From Schistosoma haematobium (lineage: Eukaryota; Platyhelminthes; Trematoda; Strigeidida; Schistosomatidae): DNA of 64,000 nt. Of the stretch, positions 34,001-45,250 are shown piece after piece. The notes below the pieces were generated by a model, which ran no database searches, had not been told where the DNA came from, and saw nothing but the letters and a program-made list of their open reading frames with translations. Position numbers and translations under genes: made by a program. Every line of letters starts with the position of its first letter. Within the stretch, counting starts at the first letter, position 1. The stretch lies in assembly GCF_000699445.3 (NCBI RefSeq), contig NC_067196.1:5742616-5806615 (forward strand), read 5' to 3'.

Positions 34001-37000
34001 ACTAATGCTATGTGTTTATCTGACCGTACTAACAACACTTCTCTTTTTCTCATTCTAACTACCGTTGTGTATTTCTTATTTAACTTTCCTGTTTTATCTT
34101 AATCCAGACATATTCTGTACCTGTCCTCGTATCCCATTCCAGGGATAAACAGTAGGTGAGATGATGGTACACGAGGCATGATATTGCATAAGGCCGATTA
34201 TCCACTTAGACAAACATACCAATCCAACTTAACAGCGAAACGAAACCAAAAATGGACCAACCTACACTATATAAAAGAAGTATTAGAATAAGAATAAAGA
34301 GAATTCAGCGAAGAATTTCTTTTAGATGAAGTCATTTACTGAAGCTGTACATTCATAATTATATTTGTATGGTAAATATATGTCTATAGAAGGATAGAAA
34401 GGATTGCATCATAAAGCGATTTGAGACTCTAAATACTAAATGAGGTTACGTAATAATCAGGGGATTAGAGAAGAACAGGAGTGTGGAAATAATTAACGGG
34501 TCAGAAGGATAATTGTCTACTTGACAGATATCCAGAAAAATGAAAAACATAAAGGTTGTAATAGCAACCGGATAATAATCATGAAAAATTGTTAAAGGAT
34601 AATAATAACTGATTATGGCTTAAAATTACAAAACAATAATAAAAAATGGAGGAAAAACATACTACAGGAGAAAATCAGGGCTAAGGAAGGATAAGACGTT
34701 GAGCGTATCACTTTTGCACGTAGAGTTCGGGCTTGAATTGGTGGATCGCCAACGCCTTAACAGTGAATAATTTTCGACCTCCCTTTGATCCAGTTCGATC
34801 GTTTGTATAAATTAGTTTAAAGAAAGTTCCCTTAGGAGCGACGTGTCCAGACTTGATTAAATGATCATGTATTGAACTGGTAACTGTTCGGTTATATTTC
34901 ATAATTCTGACCCGTTTCGACCTGTATCGAAGTGGTGACTGTCTCGCATTCTGCTTTTAAGAGTCACTCCGGATAATGTTCTGAGATGTGTTTGGAAAAT
35001 GATCGCTTTGTGTGACCAATGTAACCTGCCGCACAGTAGCAAGTAAATTTGTAGATGTACATCGATATGGTTCAAAGCGGAAGTTTATCCTTAGCATATC
35101 TATGAATGATAGACCGGCTTGAGAAGACAATACAGAGCGTAGCTGAATAGGTTTTATTGAGGGATTTTGAAATCCGTTTATTTAAGAGTTCAGTAGCCGC
35201 ATCTCCTTTACATTCGATAATCATAAGAAGTTTTCTTTGAACTGTTGTTGTTGTCCTGGTGTTAATTTCCTATTGACAAATTTAGGTGGATAACCATTTT
35301 TGATGAGTATCTGTCGAAGTTGAAGTAGTTTGTCATCTATCGTATCACTAGAAAATATTCGCCTAATCCTTGAGGATAAAGAGTGCATTAAGTTTCTCTT
35401 TCTAATCAATGGGACCCAGCTACAGTAATTCATATACTGAACATTCCAGGTAGGTTTTCTGTATAAAGATCTCCGTAAAAAGCCATCTGACCTTTTCGAC
35501 GAGACATAAAGAAAATGAAATTCCCCACTGCCTTCTGCTTCCAATGTGAATCGAATTGTCTATGACAATTATTGAATCGATTCAAAATTTCATTTATGCT
35601 CTTCAGAAATAATGAAGATATCATCCATAAATCTCTTATATAGATGACATCTTCCAATTATTAGTCAAAGTACCATATTTTCCAGCTTGGCCATGAAACA
35701 ATCAACCAAAAGGGGTCTATTGGTGAACTAAATGCAATTTCATCGGTTTGTTTATAGAAATCATTGTTAATTCTGAATTGCACACTGAGAATACATCATA
35801 GAAGTACCTCATTTAAATAATGTTTTGGGATACAAATATCAAGGTTTCTGTTTTTAATATAGTCAGAAAAAATATAGTTTCTGTGAGTGGGACGTTTGTA
35901 AACGAAGAAGTTACATTATGTTATAACTTGTGGCCTGTGTCCTGCTAATGGATAACGTAACGATACCGCCAATTAGAGAGTAGTGAATTATCGGTCGAAC
36001 CAGTGACGCGTAAAACACGTACGAGCAGCCTAGAGTCCTTATCGGTCCTGCTTTCCGCCTAGCCCAGCCAGTTAAGTCCAGAACAAAAATCTCAGCCTCT
36101 GCAATATGAATTATTTATTTCAAACATACTGGTTTATACACCAACCAAACAGACCACACCGTGCCATAAAATATGAAAAAATGTTTGTACAACAGTTAGC
36201 CAAATGTGGCTGTGAATGAGGGAGGTAGTAATTAATAGACAGGGCACAATTCAAGAATGGTAAACCGTATAATAATAGTTCATACGTCAAAATAAAGTTC
36301 ATAACAAGAGAGACATGAATATGAATAGTTTAGGTATTTAACAATTATACGATAAAAATGTACGCATATTATTGGTCCATAAATGAATCCCAAAAGTTAT
36401 CATTCACATTGATATTTCTAATTGAGTCGACAAAGTCAAATGAATGAAGAGTTGTATCTATTGATATGATTGCTTTTGGGTTGTAAAACTTCATTTAACC
36501 ATTTAGCAATCAAATGGTACGGAGAGTTATTTATACCAAGTATAGGATGTAGAACATTCTTCTTATGAGCTTTTGGGAGTCCGTATAGACTCAACATAGC
36601 TAAACCCGATGATTTAAGATGTTCATAAAAGTCACAATTGATAATAAACTCATCTTCTTTAGGATTTTAGTTAACATCTGTTCCGTTTTTTCGGTTGCAT
36701 CTTTTTGAAAGGTTTCTCTAGATAATCTGACAGCATCAGATAATATTGAGGATAGATTGATGACATAGCTATGAATATTCATGAGGACAATTCCTGCACT
36801 CCTATCTGGGCGACACATAACTAAATCCTGATTTCTCAGAACATCAAATAATTGAGATTTATGTTCTTTTGTGATTAGTTATTTAGTTTTAGGTATTGTG
36901 TTTACATATTGATTACAGCAGTCTACAAGTGTTGTTCTGAAATGTTCATAATCCCTATTAGATACGGGGGTAATGTCACCTGTCAGACGAATAAAACTTT

Positions 37001-39186
37001 CAAACAGGACTTTAGCGTTGCGTTCATTAGTATTAGTTGACGTACTACAAAATTTAGGACCAAGTGATAATGCTTGTAGCTGAATAATCGATGTTATACT
37101 AGAGTTATTGACCTATATGTTTCTCGTGGTTTCTTCATATCTGTCAAGCGAACAATTAACTTTTGTAATTCTGACCCGTAAATTATTTTAATCCCCTTAT
37201 TCTTCTCTAATCCTCTGATTATTACGCGACCTCACTTGATATTTAGAGTCTCGAATCACTTTACGATGCAATCTTTTCTATAGACATATATTTACCATAC
37301 AACTATAATTACGAATGTACAGCTTCAGTAAATGACTTCATTTAAAAGCAAATCTTCGCTGAATTCTCTTTATTTTTGTTTGATGAAATATGAGAAACAG
37401 CAACGATTATTGAAGTCGTTTGGAATAGAAGTGACGTATAAGCCGATAAAATCACTTATGCAAACCAAGGGGCGAAGCAACAACAAAAAATCGAACATAA
37501 CCTCAGAAATAAGCCTTCCCAATTCCGACAAACTATATCGAGCAAACAAGACACCTAGTTTATCTTCGACTGTATGAACATTGATTAGCGGTTAATCGCC
37601 ATGATATATCTTTGGTTATATAAATGTATATGGACAATTTTGTACACACATTTGATTAGAAGATTGTCGAAATTTTGGAGAGGGAATACTAACAACACCA
37701 GAGAATTTTTTGAAGCTTGGCACTCAGGTCAACCAACAACACATCAAAATCGATCCGATTTATCAACCAGTCAAAAAGATCATAGGCAAATGCAGAACCA
37801 AGAATCAGGTCAGAGGGAGATACAATCAAAATAAAGAGGTTGATAATAACAGGTTAAACGTCGAAACTAACCCATCAAGATTGAGATCGACAGGCTTTTG
37901 GTCATAAGTGTGAAAAATTAAATAATTAACTTCTACCTGAAGTTTTTGTTGATGATGTTGCTCAGAATGACAATGAAAACTCCACGACCAAAAAATCCTA
38001 CCCAGAAAATGAAACTTCACCAAAATCATTAACACGAGCTACAAATCTTCTCTATCACCTCAAAATCATGTGGGAGTATATTGAACTTAGTCTATTCATT
38101 CCTAAGTCACACAGAACATTTTGTTTTGTAATCATGTGGTGAAATATTCGACACCCTTAGGGGATACGTTCTTTACGAATAATGATTAGAAATCAGAGCA
38201 GCTAACTGATATGTGATCTTATATAAACAAAAAATTTAATTTTCACTGACAAATTTTTAACAGATAAAGAAACAGGATTCTATTTTATAACAATAATTCA
38301 TAGTAAAAATAAGTCAACACTTAAATAACCTTTTCTAGATGCCTTGAATGATGAAATTCTTCTGATGTGTTGTATACAGTTAGGTGATATTAACTTATGG
38401 ATTTTCAAACGGCATTTAATTTGACGCTTTATGGTGGGTAACATACGAGTAGATTCAAAAATGAGTATAGACTAAACGACCAGTTTATCGAGTTACTAAA
38501 TAATGAAATGAAACGTGTGGGAAAATACAGACTATTTGGTCGTTATTCAAGAAATGCTCATAATCTACAGTTGGAAACTTTGAGCGTTATGGCATGAAAT
38601 TCAATTATGATGGTACATATGTACATATTCGTAATCATTTCCTGAATTTCATGCTTCCAATATATCTTTCGTTTACTGATTTTTATTCGTTCCTAAATGT
38701 GCTAATTACTATTGATAATAAATTTTGTGATTAGTTTAATTCAGCAGTATTCATCAAGAATTGACATTAACTATGATAATTTTGGAAACCAGATTACACT
38801 GAACGGGTTTCATCCTACCAAGAAACCTCGTCAACAGTGTGAGATACTTTCCTCATAATTTCAATAGTAATGGTTAGTTGACTTTGACTGCATGCTGATG
38901 AATGAACTGTAAGAATCCTTGGCGGTAAAAGTTACGTGGAAAATGTTAAGATGACTGCGAAACACAAATAGAAATATTGTTTTTCAAAACTTACTCCGCC
39001 TGATGCATTAATAATATGGGCAGTATCACGGAGACTAACTCCTCCTTTACCATTTTCTGCTGAAAGAGTTCTTCCAGTAAGGTAAACGGTAGCTCCTGCT
39101 TTACCAAGGCCGATAGCTATACCTTGGCCGAAACCACGACTAGCTCCTGTAACCACACAAACATAGCCAGAGAGGTCTGAAGGCAT
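25076..39186 (-). CDS. DHRS1: DHRS1-like short-chain dehydrogenase/reductase, 4 exons
   Basis: NAD(P)-dependent SDR related to human DHRS1. Exons on the minus strand: 39186-38995, 33481-33049, 28723-28547, 25347-25076; GT/AG junctions, phases 0, 1, 1, total 357 codons plus stop (human 313). Seen: cofactor motif TGASRGFG (13-20), GRLDIFVNCAF (family NNAY reads NCAF, 99-102), NRVGLRNAY, IVNISS (Ser193/194), PGLIQTE, and the C-terminal hydrophobic end PYWLIAIVTSKF that parallels human PKWIIALYTSKF. The usual YxxxK reads F206-C-A-G-K210, so the catalytic Tyr is absent. About 30 extra residues rich in Asn/Ser/Lys lie before IVNISS (about 150-182). Introns of 3.2, 4.3 and 5.5 kb contain transposons. 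The exact substrate cannot be told. Confidence 0.93.
25400..25985 (+). mobile_element. Penelope-like element fragment with GIY-YIG endonuclease domain
   Basis: Antisense to DHRS1, only about 50 bp upstream of its last exon. The plus frame gives the connector LKRDRTSDVIKNRLMTVIKR, then GIY (25647-25655), FTCSCGAT, a stop where the YIG Tyr should be (TAA-ATT-GGA), RSQRSLSTRIREHIPVW, IAEALTIHELKPELCVQKK. This is the carboxy end of trematode Penelope-like elements, with stop codons. RT is missing. Confidence 0.85.
26248..26539. mobile_element. Merlin-like MITE with exact 8-bp target duplication
   Basis: Element 26256-26531 (276 bp) has terminal inverted repeats (GACGAGACTATAAC..GGACGA and its complement TCGTCTATAAACTATAATCTC) and is flanked by GAATAGTA at 26248-26255 and 26532-26539. 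The interior contains CCTAACCCTAACC near 26391. An 8-bp duplication fits Merlin, hAT or P; Merlin is known in schistosomes. No transposase. Confidence 0.85.
26540..28546 (-). other. DHRS1 intron 3 remainder
   Basis: AT-rich sequence without a family I recognise. Confidence 0.5.
28724..29263 (-). other. Start of DHRS1 intron 2
   Basis: About 28890-28980 resembles a heavily decayed hammerhead SINE on the minus strand (TCCAGTGCT, GGACGAAATAG); otherwise nothing. Confidence 0.35.
29264..29650 (-). mobile_element. RTE/SR2-like LINE 3' end
   Basis: Minus-strand decayed C-terminus (GWGPHDY, DMAQNLSQ) at about 29620-29500, then 3' UTR to 29264, collinear with 22905-23345. Broken by stops. Confidence 0.75.
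29651..30463 (-). other. DHRS1 intron 2 segment
   Basis: No recognised content. Confidence 0.45.
30464..30545 (-). mobile_element. Truncated Sm-alpha fragment
   Basis: Carries GTGGCTAGTAGTGAAAT and TTTGGGACTCGTCA of the Sm-alpha hammerhead half; both core boxes are altered (ATGACGA, CTAAA). tRNA-like half absent. Confidence 0.65.
31145..31290 (-). mobile_element. Hammerhead SINE fragment
   Basis: Minus strand hammerhead 31149-31196 keeps CTGAGGA and GAAA, but stem II (GTCC/GAAC) and stem I (CACTG/CAGGG) are damaged. Followed by decayed tRNA-like sequence to about 31290. Confidence 0.7.
32018..32160 (-). mobile_element. Hammerhead SINE fragment, ribozyme mostly deleted
   Basis: Contains GATTCCTCAGC and GCGCATCCAC from the hammerhead edge, then the tRNA-like part (GACTCGGACTCAGAACC, TAGACTACTGAACCGGCATC) and GGTGTTATTATCTAACT. 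Minus orientation. Confidence 0.7.
32354..32519 (-). mobile_element. Sm-alpha retroposon with near-consensus hammerhead
   Basis: Complete unit on the minus strand: tRNA-like start (GGACTCAGTAGCTGTGTGG, A box) with B box GGGTTCGAGTC, then hammerhead 32371-32426: GGTACATCCAA, CTGACGA, GTCCCAAATAGGAC, GAGA (consensus GAAA), CGCGC, GTC site, CTGGATTCCACT. Stem I and its tertiary-contact arms look preserved; the single core change should reduce or abolish cleavage. Confidence 0.9.
32520..33048 (-). other. End of DHRS1 intron 2
   Basis: No recognised element. Short overlapping open frames on both strands at 32798-33087 are AT-rich and not supported. Confidence 0.45.
34293..34516. repeat. Inverted terminal repeat of the Penelope-like element (left)
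   Basis: Shares AATAAAGAGAATTCAGCGAA, AAATATATGTCTATAGAA, GGGATTAGAGAAGAA and ACGGGTCAGAA with the reverse complement of 37152-37378. Confidence 0.85.
35919..36379 (-). repeat. Dispersed 461-bp repeat, LTR-like ends, copy 1
   Basis: Collinear with 60570-61032 (463 bp): shared CATAAAATA, AATGTGGCTGTGAA, AGTAATTAATA, TTTATTTCA.ACATACTGG, CGCCTAGCCC. Ends TGTT ... GTCCA would suit a TG..CA solo LTR, but similarity appears to continue slightly past the right end and no target duplication is seen. It cuts the Penelope RT. Confidence 0.7.
37152..37378. repeat. Inverted terminal repeat of the Penelope-like element (right)
   Basis: Reverse-complement partner of 34293-34516. Confidence 0.85.
37390..38994 (-). 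other. DHRS1 intron 1, 5' part
   Basis: 37394-37500 on the plus strand reads YEKQQRLLKSFGIEV, reminiscent of a Penelope connector but unproven. 38790-38850 resembles a decayed hammerhead SINE (CACTGAACGGG, TTTCATCCTAC). Otherwise nothing. Confidence 0.4.
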
Positions 39187-40384
39187 TTGAATTTTTATGA
39201 TGCTAATTCGTCGGAACGTTTTAATGATCTGAGCACTAGCTGTAGCCTGACTGATATGGAAATAATGTTTAAGCTTTGTAGTGTAGGATTTACTCAGCTT
39301 TTACACAAACCTGAAATAGATTTGAACGATAAAGTATTCGAGGTCGAGTAAGAAACAAGAGAAATTAATTATCACTGACCACGAATGCAGGGAAATTTCA
39401 AGCACGTTTAAAATAAACTTTTTCTGAAAAATTTAAACAAATAGTTATTTCGGTTAAATCATAAGGTAAAGTCACTATTCTAGGTTATTTGTACATATAC
39501 CCCAGTGATGTCACCGTTTTTCTGGGATCAATTAACTTTTTAAGTTGGAATATTTTTTCGCATGCACTTTTTTTCCAATATCAATCCTCAGAAATTTGGT
39601 CTTCTTCACCAGCTAGGAACCAAACTTTTTCTTCGTAGCTAAACACAGAGTATATTTTGAAACTGAAGGTAATTATCTTAAGAATTTACCAGAGTGAGCA
39701 GCTGGAAATATAATGAGCTACAACAAGAAATGTTATTGGACTGTGCACATTAGCAGCAGCACGAACTGTTGGTAATATTCTGAAAAATCTTAAGGATAAA
39801 TGACAGAAATTACTAATCGAACTGAGAAAGAGAGTCCTTCCAACATCTCCCTATCCTTTTACTACATCTAATTTTTCTGCTGCTGCTACTACTTATACTA
39901 CTCTGGAATTTATTTTGAAAGAATTTTATCAAGCTATGCAAATGTGGAGTGGTGACTTGAACCGATGCATATGTAATAGGTTCTATGTTCAGTATAGTAG
40001 TGGTGTGAATGATAGTTAGTTAACGAGAGGCAAAAATAGTTTTTTTCATTTCGATGTAAAATGAAGAACCGTGTGTGTTGACTGCAAAAGAATTAATTCG
40101 ATTAAAAGTCTTTCAAAGTTCCAAAGTATGGTCATTCAACTGCTAAATAAAGACAAAAAAAAGGTAAAACATGAAAACAAAGCAGAATTAGGAACTGGTA
40201 AGTGTTGAGCCGACTAAATCTTCACTCGCACGACGGTTATGTGGGGGGGAGACATCCCCCCCAGCAATTCACCAGTTGTTGCCTGTGACTTGGAGATAAT
40301 AGTTTAACTCTATCGACTCTGAATTTGCATGGAGGCATTAAACAGGTGCACCTTAATGCTAAAACAATACTAATCAGATTTAGA
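39187..40384. other. Upstream flank of DHRS1
   Basis: No gene or repeat family recognised apart from the GC hairpin at 40242-40263. Confidence 0.45.
40242..40263. other. Perfect G7/C7 hairpin
   Basis: TGGGGGGGA, loop GACA, TCCCCCCCA: a perfect 9-bp stem in otherwise AT-rich DNA, about 1 kb upstream of the DHRS1 start. Function unknown. Confidence 0.75.
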
Positions 40385-41154
40385 GATTTTTGGGTGAGAC
40401 TCTAATTTATGGACGAGCCAATCAGAAGCGTTTTAGAGATTTCAAGGTTACAACGCCAACTTCAGTGTTTAATGCTAACGTATGATGAGTTCACAACGAA
40501 TTTTGTACAAAACGTGATAATTGAGCGGCTATAACAAATAAAATGGCGAAACTATAATTTGTGGACGAATCAGTCAAGTATAAGGAAATAGATCTCGGAT
40601 TCTAACACGAAAGCCTTTCATCCATTTGGCTAAATAAATTCTCGACATTATAGCTGATGTCGGTTCGGGATGAAAACTGCATATATAATTCCTAAGGCAA
40701 ATTATGACAACTATTGCGAACTGGATAATAAAAGCACCAGTAACACTGGCTGCAGCCAGGTTCTACAATATATACGGATGTTTGGAGAGCGTGTCGTTAT
40801 CCACAAGTAGCATTTTGTGCACTCAACAACCGGAGTGCACATAGACAATATTGGGACTATGTATTCGAGGCTGAAAGAGTTTTTGAGACTTTATCATGAC
40901 TCCAGAGGCCGACTATTCTGTAGCCGTATGGATGATTTCCTCTACTGCATTCATTACGATTTTAGAACCTCTGAACCTCTTTCCAACCCTAACAAGTTTT
41001 CGAACCACTTATAAGAAGTGTATCCACTGTATTTCCTTGGTTTTGTATAACATATTTTTACTCTATACTGACTGTTTACTGATTAGCTAATATTTTTCAA
41101 GGTTACTTAAGATTCGTTCAAAGGTCGTCCATAAATTAGTCTCGCCGATTTTTG
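40385..41154. mobile_element. Merlin-like MITE, 754 bp, exact 8-bp target duplication
   Basis: GATTTTTG at 40385-40392 and 41147-41154 flanks 40393-41146, whose ends are GGTGAGACTCTAATTTATGG and the complement of GGCGAGACTAATTTATGGAC. A second left-end-like copy (GGCGAAACTATAATTTGTGG) at 40545 suggests an internal duplication or a nested copy. No transposase frame; the two overlapping open frames at 40817-41090 are incidental. Confidence 0.85.
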
Positions 41155-43674
41155 TAAAAGATTATGAAGAATTTTTCTATCTGAAATAATCACAAGTCTT
41201 GTTTGCTGGGGATACCTAACGACTGTATTGGCCAGCTTCGCCACAAACAAGCCGATCCAAATAGCTGTGCTTGCCTCGTATGTTTCTAGGATTACCGGTT
41301 TACCACCAGTTGGTCAATGAAAGTATCCATGGACCAGGCTGTCAAACTTCATATCAGTACAAGGAGAGAAAATCAACATCACAACAAAATGAATCCAAGC
41401 AATACTCATGCTATTGAAAGCTAGACACAGAGAGTATATTTTGAAATGAATGCATGAAGTCACATACTTAAGTATGAAATAGAATTAAAGGTTTACAATC
41501 TGAAGGAAAATATAAAAGTGAATCTATCTGCGTCACTACCACTGACTTTGGATCATTATCGACTTGATTATCTTGCAAACACAAACCAAAAACCTACATA
41601 TTCCGACATAGCTTACTTTACTGATCAGTTATTTTATGAAATGATGACGTGTATGTGATGGCTTTTAAGTCCATACATCAGTTCCTCACATGTACGCACA
41701 CAACCATCCATATTGTAACCCACATATAAAACAAACAATTAGATTGTAGTAAAAAGTTTACGCTAATATAATATGTATTTAAAAACCGCCGTTTCCACTT
41801 TAATAGAGTTGGGGACCACATCGATAAATCCACGTCTTTGTTGAAAAGCATTACTAAAGATATTAAAGTTGACAGTTGGGGGATAACGTGTAGAATCTTG
41901 AAACTTAGAACAGACTGAAAAGAAAATGACATGTAAACAGATCGCCCCTGAGCGCCTTTGAAATTTTATTGTGTTTTGGTCAGTGTTTTGAACATAGGTA
42001 TGTAATTTCTTTACGTGTAAAAACGTATGACTAGAGGCATTGTGGTCGATTTCACATCGCCCAAGAGCTTACGTTATTAACAGATCTGTGAGCTGAAATT
42101 GCATCATATCATTGAACATTAACTTCTCGTTTAAAAAATGGAAAGACCACTCATCAAAAATAAGAGCGTAACTAAAAATACAGTATCCTATGGAATGCAA
42201 TTAGTAACCACTTTTCAGAGATCGTACAAGCGCATTGTGATGGACATAATGTGAACAAATCGTGGTGTATATTCTTCAGAAATGATGAAGATAAGAATTG
42301 AAGAACTCTATTTTCAGTATCCTTGAATCTAATAGTTTTCTCCACAGGACTTTCACAGTATCCCCGAAACTGTCAATGTAGAAAACGCCACAGCATTAGG
42401 ATCCCTAGATTTTGGGAACGTCTGGCATCATTCGAAAAATTTTGCATATGACAGGAGAGCATCATGTCCTTAGGTTAAGAACTAGTGATTAAGTACTTAA
42501 AACAATTTTGCATGAACGTGGAGGGAGTTCTACTTTTTATTTGATTACTTTAATTGATAAAAATTTTCAGGTAGATATCGTTTGATGAGGTGTGCAATAG
42601 GATAAATCTACCTAGAATCATTAATTGCACTGGATTCGGGAAAAGACAAAACGGCGGGTTACAGAGGACAAAGCAGTACTCATTGAAACGAAGCAGATAA
42701 ACAAAGTCTAGTACGAACAGCAATGTAAAACTGCGTAAATAGACATCATCAAATTAGCTTTTGAAATTTGTTAACTCTGTCTAAATCAGTAAATGTGGAG
42801 TCAACGAAGGACATGGGTTTGATTCATTCTTCACATTGTTGAGCATTTTCATTTCCATTTCGACAGGGAAAGGGTGTTGGTATGTCAGATGTTAAAAACG
42901 CTAAGTCATAAATAGCTGTATTCTCTTCCTTGGTGAACTCGGGCGATATCTGGTATGCCAGAGATGTTTGTTCCATGTTGTAAAGTTATTTATGTATATT
43001 TTATATTTTGTGATTTCTTTTGTGTCCAATGTCCTTTACACATCTTGTCCCCATTAAGCTAGTACACATGCCTAATTTTATATGAACTGGTACTCTCACA
43101 TCGGCTATCACGCAACTCGTATCATTCTAACCTAAAAGCACTGACACCATGTTCGGCTATGGATAAACTAAATACCACGAACACGTCACAGAATATGAGA
43201 TTACGCACTTACTTGTAGCATCGAACGCAGCACATAGCGAGTTCAACAAGCAAATGAGGTCTCGAATGCTTTCTACGGAAGTCTCGGGATCACACGAAAC
43301 CCTAAAATAGAGTGTTTTTAGATGTGAAGACTTAACCGGTCGATAAAGTTGGATGGTGCAGTGCATGGCTCATGGAAAGGGTCTTATCAGTGAGAATATT
43401 CATTGGCTGATGAGCCTCTGACAAAGGCCTCGTTAGACAGCCATTCTTGTCCGAGCTACCAATGTAGGTTCTTGTCGTACTCGTATCGTCCCCAAATAGC
43501 GCTTCATCAGAAGATCGAATTCTATAGGTCACCAAAAACCCCAGAACCGATGTTCACTCAATCATAGAAAAACATTATATGAGGAAAATCGAAAACGCAG
43601 ATCCTTGCGGTAACCTTGCTCATTTTCTTACCCTCACCTGAGAAAACTGAAAATTTAGAGCTCTCCAGAAAGAT
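41155..43674. other. Intergenic between divergent DHRS1 and SRFBP1
   Basis: No recognised gene, repeat family or RNA. Open frames here are below 90 codons and lack family motifs. Confidence 0.5.
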
Positions 43675-44018
43675 TGTAGTAGGCGTCGAGTCACGATTGA
43701 CTATGACCACTACCACAGGAAGATTACTTGCCAGATATTAGGTTTGATCCCTTTGTAGACAAAAAATCAAAATACAACTGACTGTCGTAATAGAATATAT
43801 TTGTTGGCGATCTCGTGGTGTCGAAATAATACCGCGATCGTGCCAAATATCACAAGCGGGTCTACGTAGCGTGTGAGGTCACAGTAAACGGGAGCAGGTA
43901 AGGTTTTAGTTCATTTAAACAAACAGGTACAGTAAAACAAGCACTGGTACAATTGGTTGTAACAACAATTGTTCCCATTATACCAATCGCATTATCTTCG
44001 TAAAAATAGGTCACTACA
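43675..44018 (-). repeat. 3' LTR, family 1
   Basis: 344 bp, collinear with 2710-3070 and 3835/7348, including the CGATCTCG hairpin arm (43808-43845, other arm mutated). Confidence 0.8.
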
Positions 44019-44629
44019 TGAGCACCCCTCCGCTAGAAAGTAGTTACACTTTCGATACGGAGCGATTTCGTTCGTGGGACTTTTGGACGAAAGGGTCGCC
44101 AAACAGGAAACGATCGTTGATCCTCGAGTTGTCAACTAAGGTCTTTTACGTAGAACGGTACCAGAAGAAATGTGCTGTACTTGTTGCTCGCGTTAGCGTA
44201 ACACACCAGAGTGGTTTGTATCCCGGATCTGAAGATTGCGTTCGTGTGCATGCGGACCAGAAAGCGCTACAGACGGAGGACGGAACCACATTGAGCCAAG
44301 AAACCAGAAGCGACCATAACCATCAAGCGTGAGACCAAATCTATGCCAGACAGGTTCGAAACTAGAATATCGACTGATTGCGTTGACAAGAATGTGTGTG
44401 ACCAGGCCAGCTTTCGCCGAAATTGGCTGAAGTTGACGGTGCCAACAGAGTAATGGTCGGAGGCGTGGGCTCAGGATACTAAAAAATAAAAAAGGGAAAA
44501 GGTGTAGCATTCATGTAGTATAGGGATAGTCCTACACCGTATCCGTTGTTGGTTGCGCGGTTAGTCGCGAAAGCTTACGGGTAAGCGTACTCGGTGACCA
44601 GAACGTGAGACGGTAGTCTCGTTCGTGCC

Positions 44630-45110
44630 TCATGAGTCTGCTATATCATCCGAATTCAAGGGCTGTGTGGTCTGCTGATCTGGACGCGAGACTGAAGTCT
44701 CGTCCGTAGATGGTGCAGGTGACACGTGCTGTTGACTGGGACGTGAGAATGAGGTCTCTGAAGTTTCCAGCGTGGGATCCGAAGTAGATGCAGAGATCGC
44801 GCTAGTAGGTTTGATGGGTCTATCATTGGATCTCAACATATCAGGTAGGGCACTACAATCGACATGTGCTCGCTTGAGACGATCAACGCTGAGATCTCGA
44901 CACAGCCATGTCGATCAACCTTGAAGGTCTTTTCGTGACGAGAAATCACGTGAAAAGGTCCTTCGTAAGGCTGTTGCAGAGATTTGTGTACCGAATCTAC
45001 TCGTATGAAAACATGTGAACAGGTAGATAACTTTCGGGGGAGAGTGACCTATCGATGTTGTATTCGAGTTGACACCGGAGACAGTGTTCGCACAAATTCA
45101 GACAGTCGTT
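44630..45110 (-). pseudogene. Gypsy integrase C-terminal region
   Basis: Minus-strand motifs HVFIRVDSVHKSLQQPYEGP and FHVISRHEKTFKVDRHG (about 45020-44905), a frameshift, then LSVDRLKRAHVDC and a Ser/Thr/Pro-rich tail of about 70 codons (44839-44630). This is the GPY/F-type module found after the integrase core in Ty3 elements. One frameshift plus missing upstream domains: non-functional. Confidence 0.82.
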
Positions 45111-45250
45111 GGACGTAGTCTGATTTACCAAAATCCACTGACACAAAGACCATCTCTCTCGAACATTCCTTCACCAGCACGTATTAGTGAGAATGGTAGG
45201 AAGCAGATTTAGGCGTGTTATATGTCACAGGTACATATTACTACAGAAGT

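Larger units (their letters stand above)
34293..37378 (-). mobile_element. Penelope-like element flanked by inverted ~225-bp repeats (DHRS1 intron 1)
   Basis: Minus strand, N to C: LSLGPKFCSTSTNTNERN near 37080, VMCRPDRSAGIVLM near 36810, SFTNVPLTETI near 35895, then connector LYRKPTWNVQYMN (35460) and RKRNLMHSLSSRIRR, and the GIY-YIG region YKFTC..GYIGHTKRS near 35040-34990 ending FKPELYVQK at 34708. The order RT then GIY-YIG is the Penelope hallmark. Repeats at 34293-34516 and 37152-37378 are reverse complements of each other, about 90% by eye. Many stops, so inactive. A 461-bp repeat (35919-36379) interrupts the RT. Confidence 0.88.
43675..45250 (-). mobile_element. 3' end of a degraded Ty3/gypsy retrotransposon
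   Basis: LTR at 43675-44018 (family 1 ends TGTAG/CTACA), preceded on the minus strand by a purine-rich CGGAGGGGTG tract and the carboxy end of a gypsy polyprotein (45110-44630). The 5' part, RT and RNase H are not found. This ties family 1 solo LTRs to a gypsy lineage. Confidence 0.8.

Noticed and set aside
44018..44332. 104-codon plus-strand frame starting at the LTR edge
   Set aside because: Antisense to the gypsy 3' region; the ATG is created by the LTR junction.
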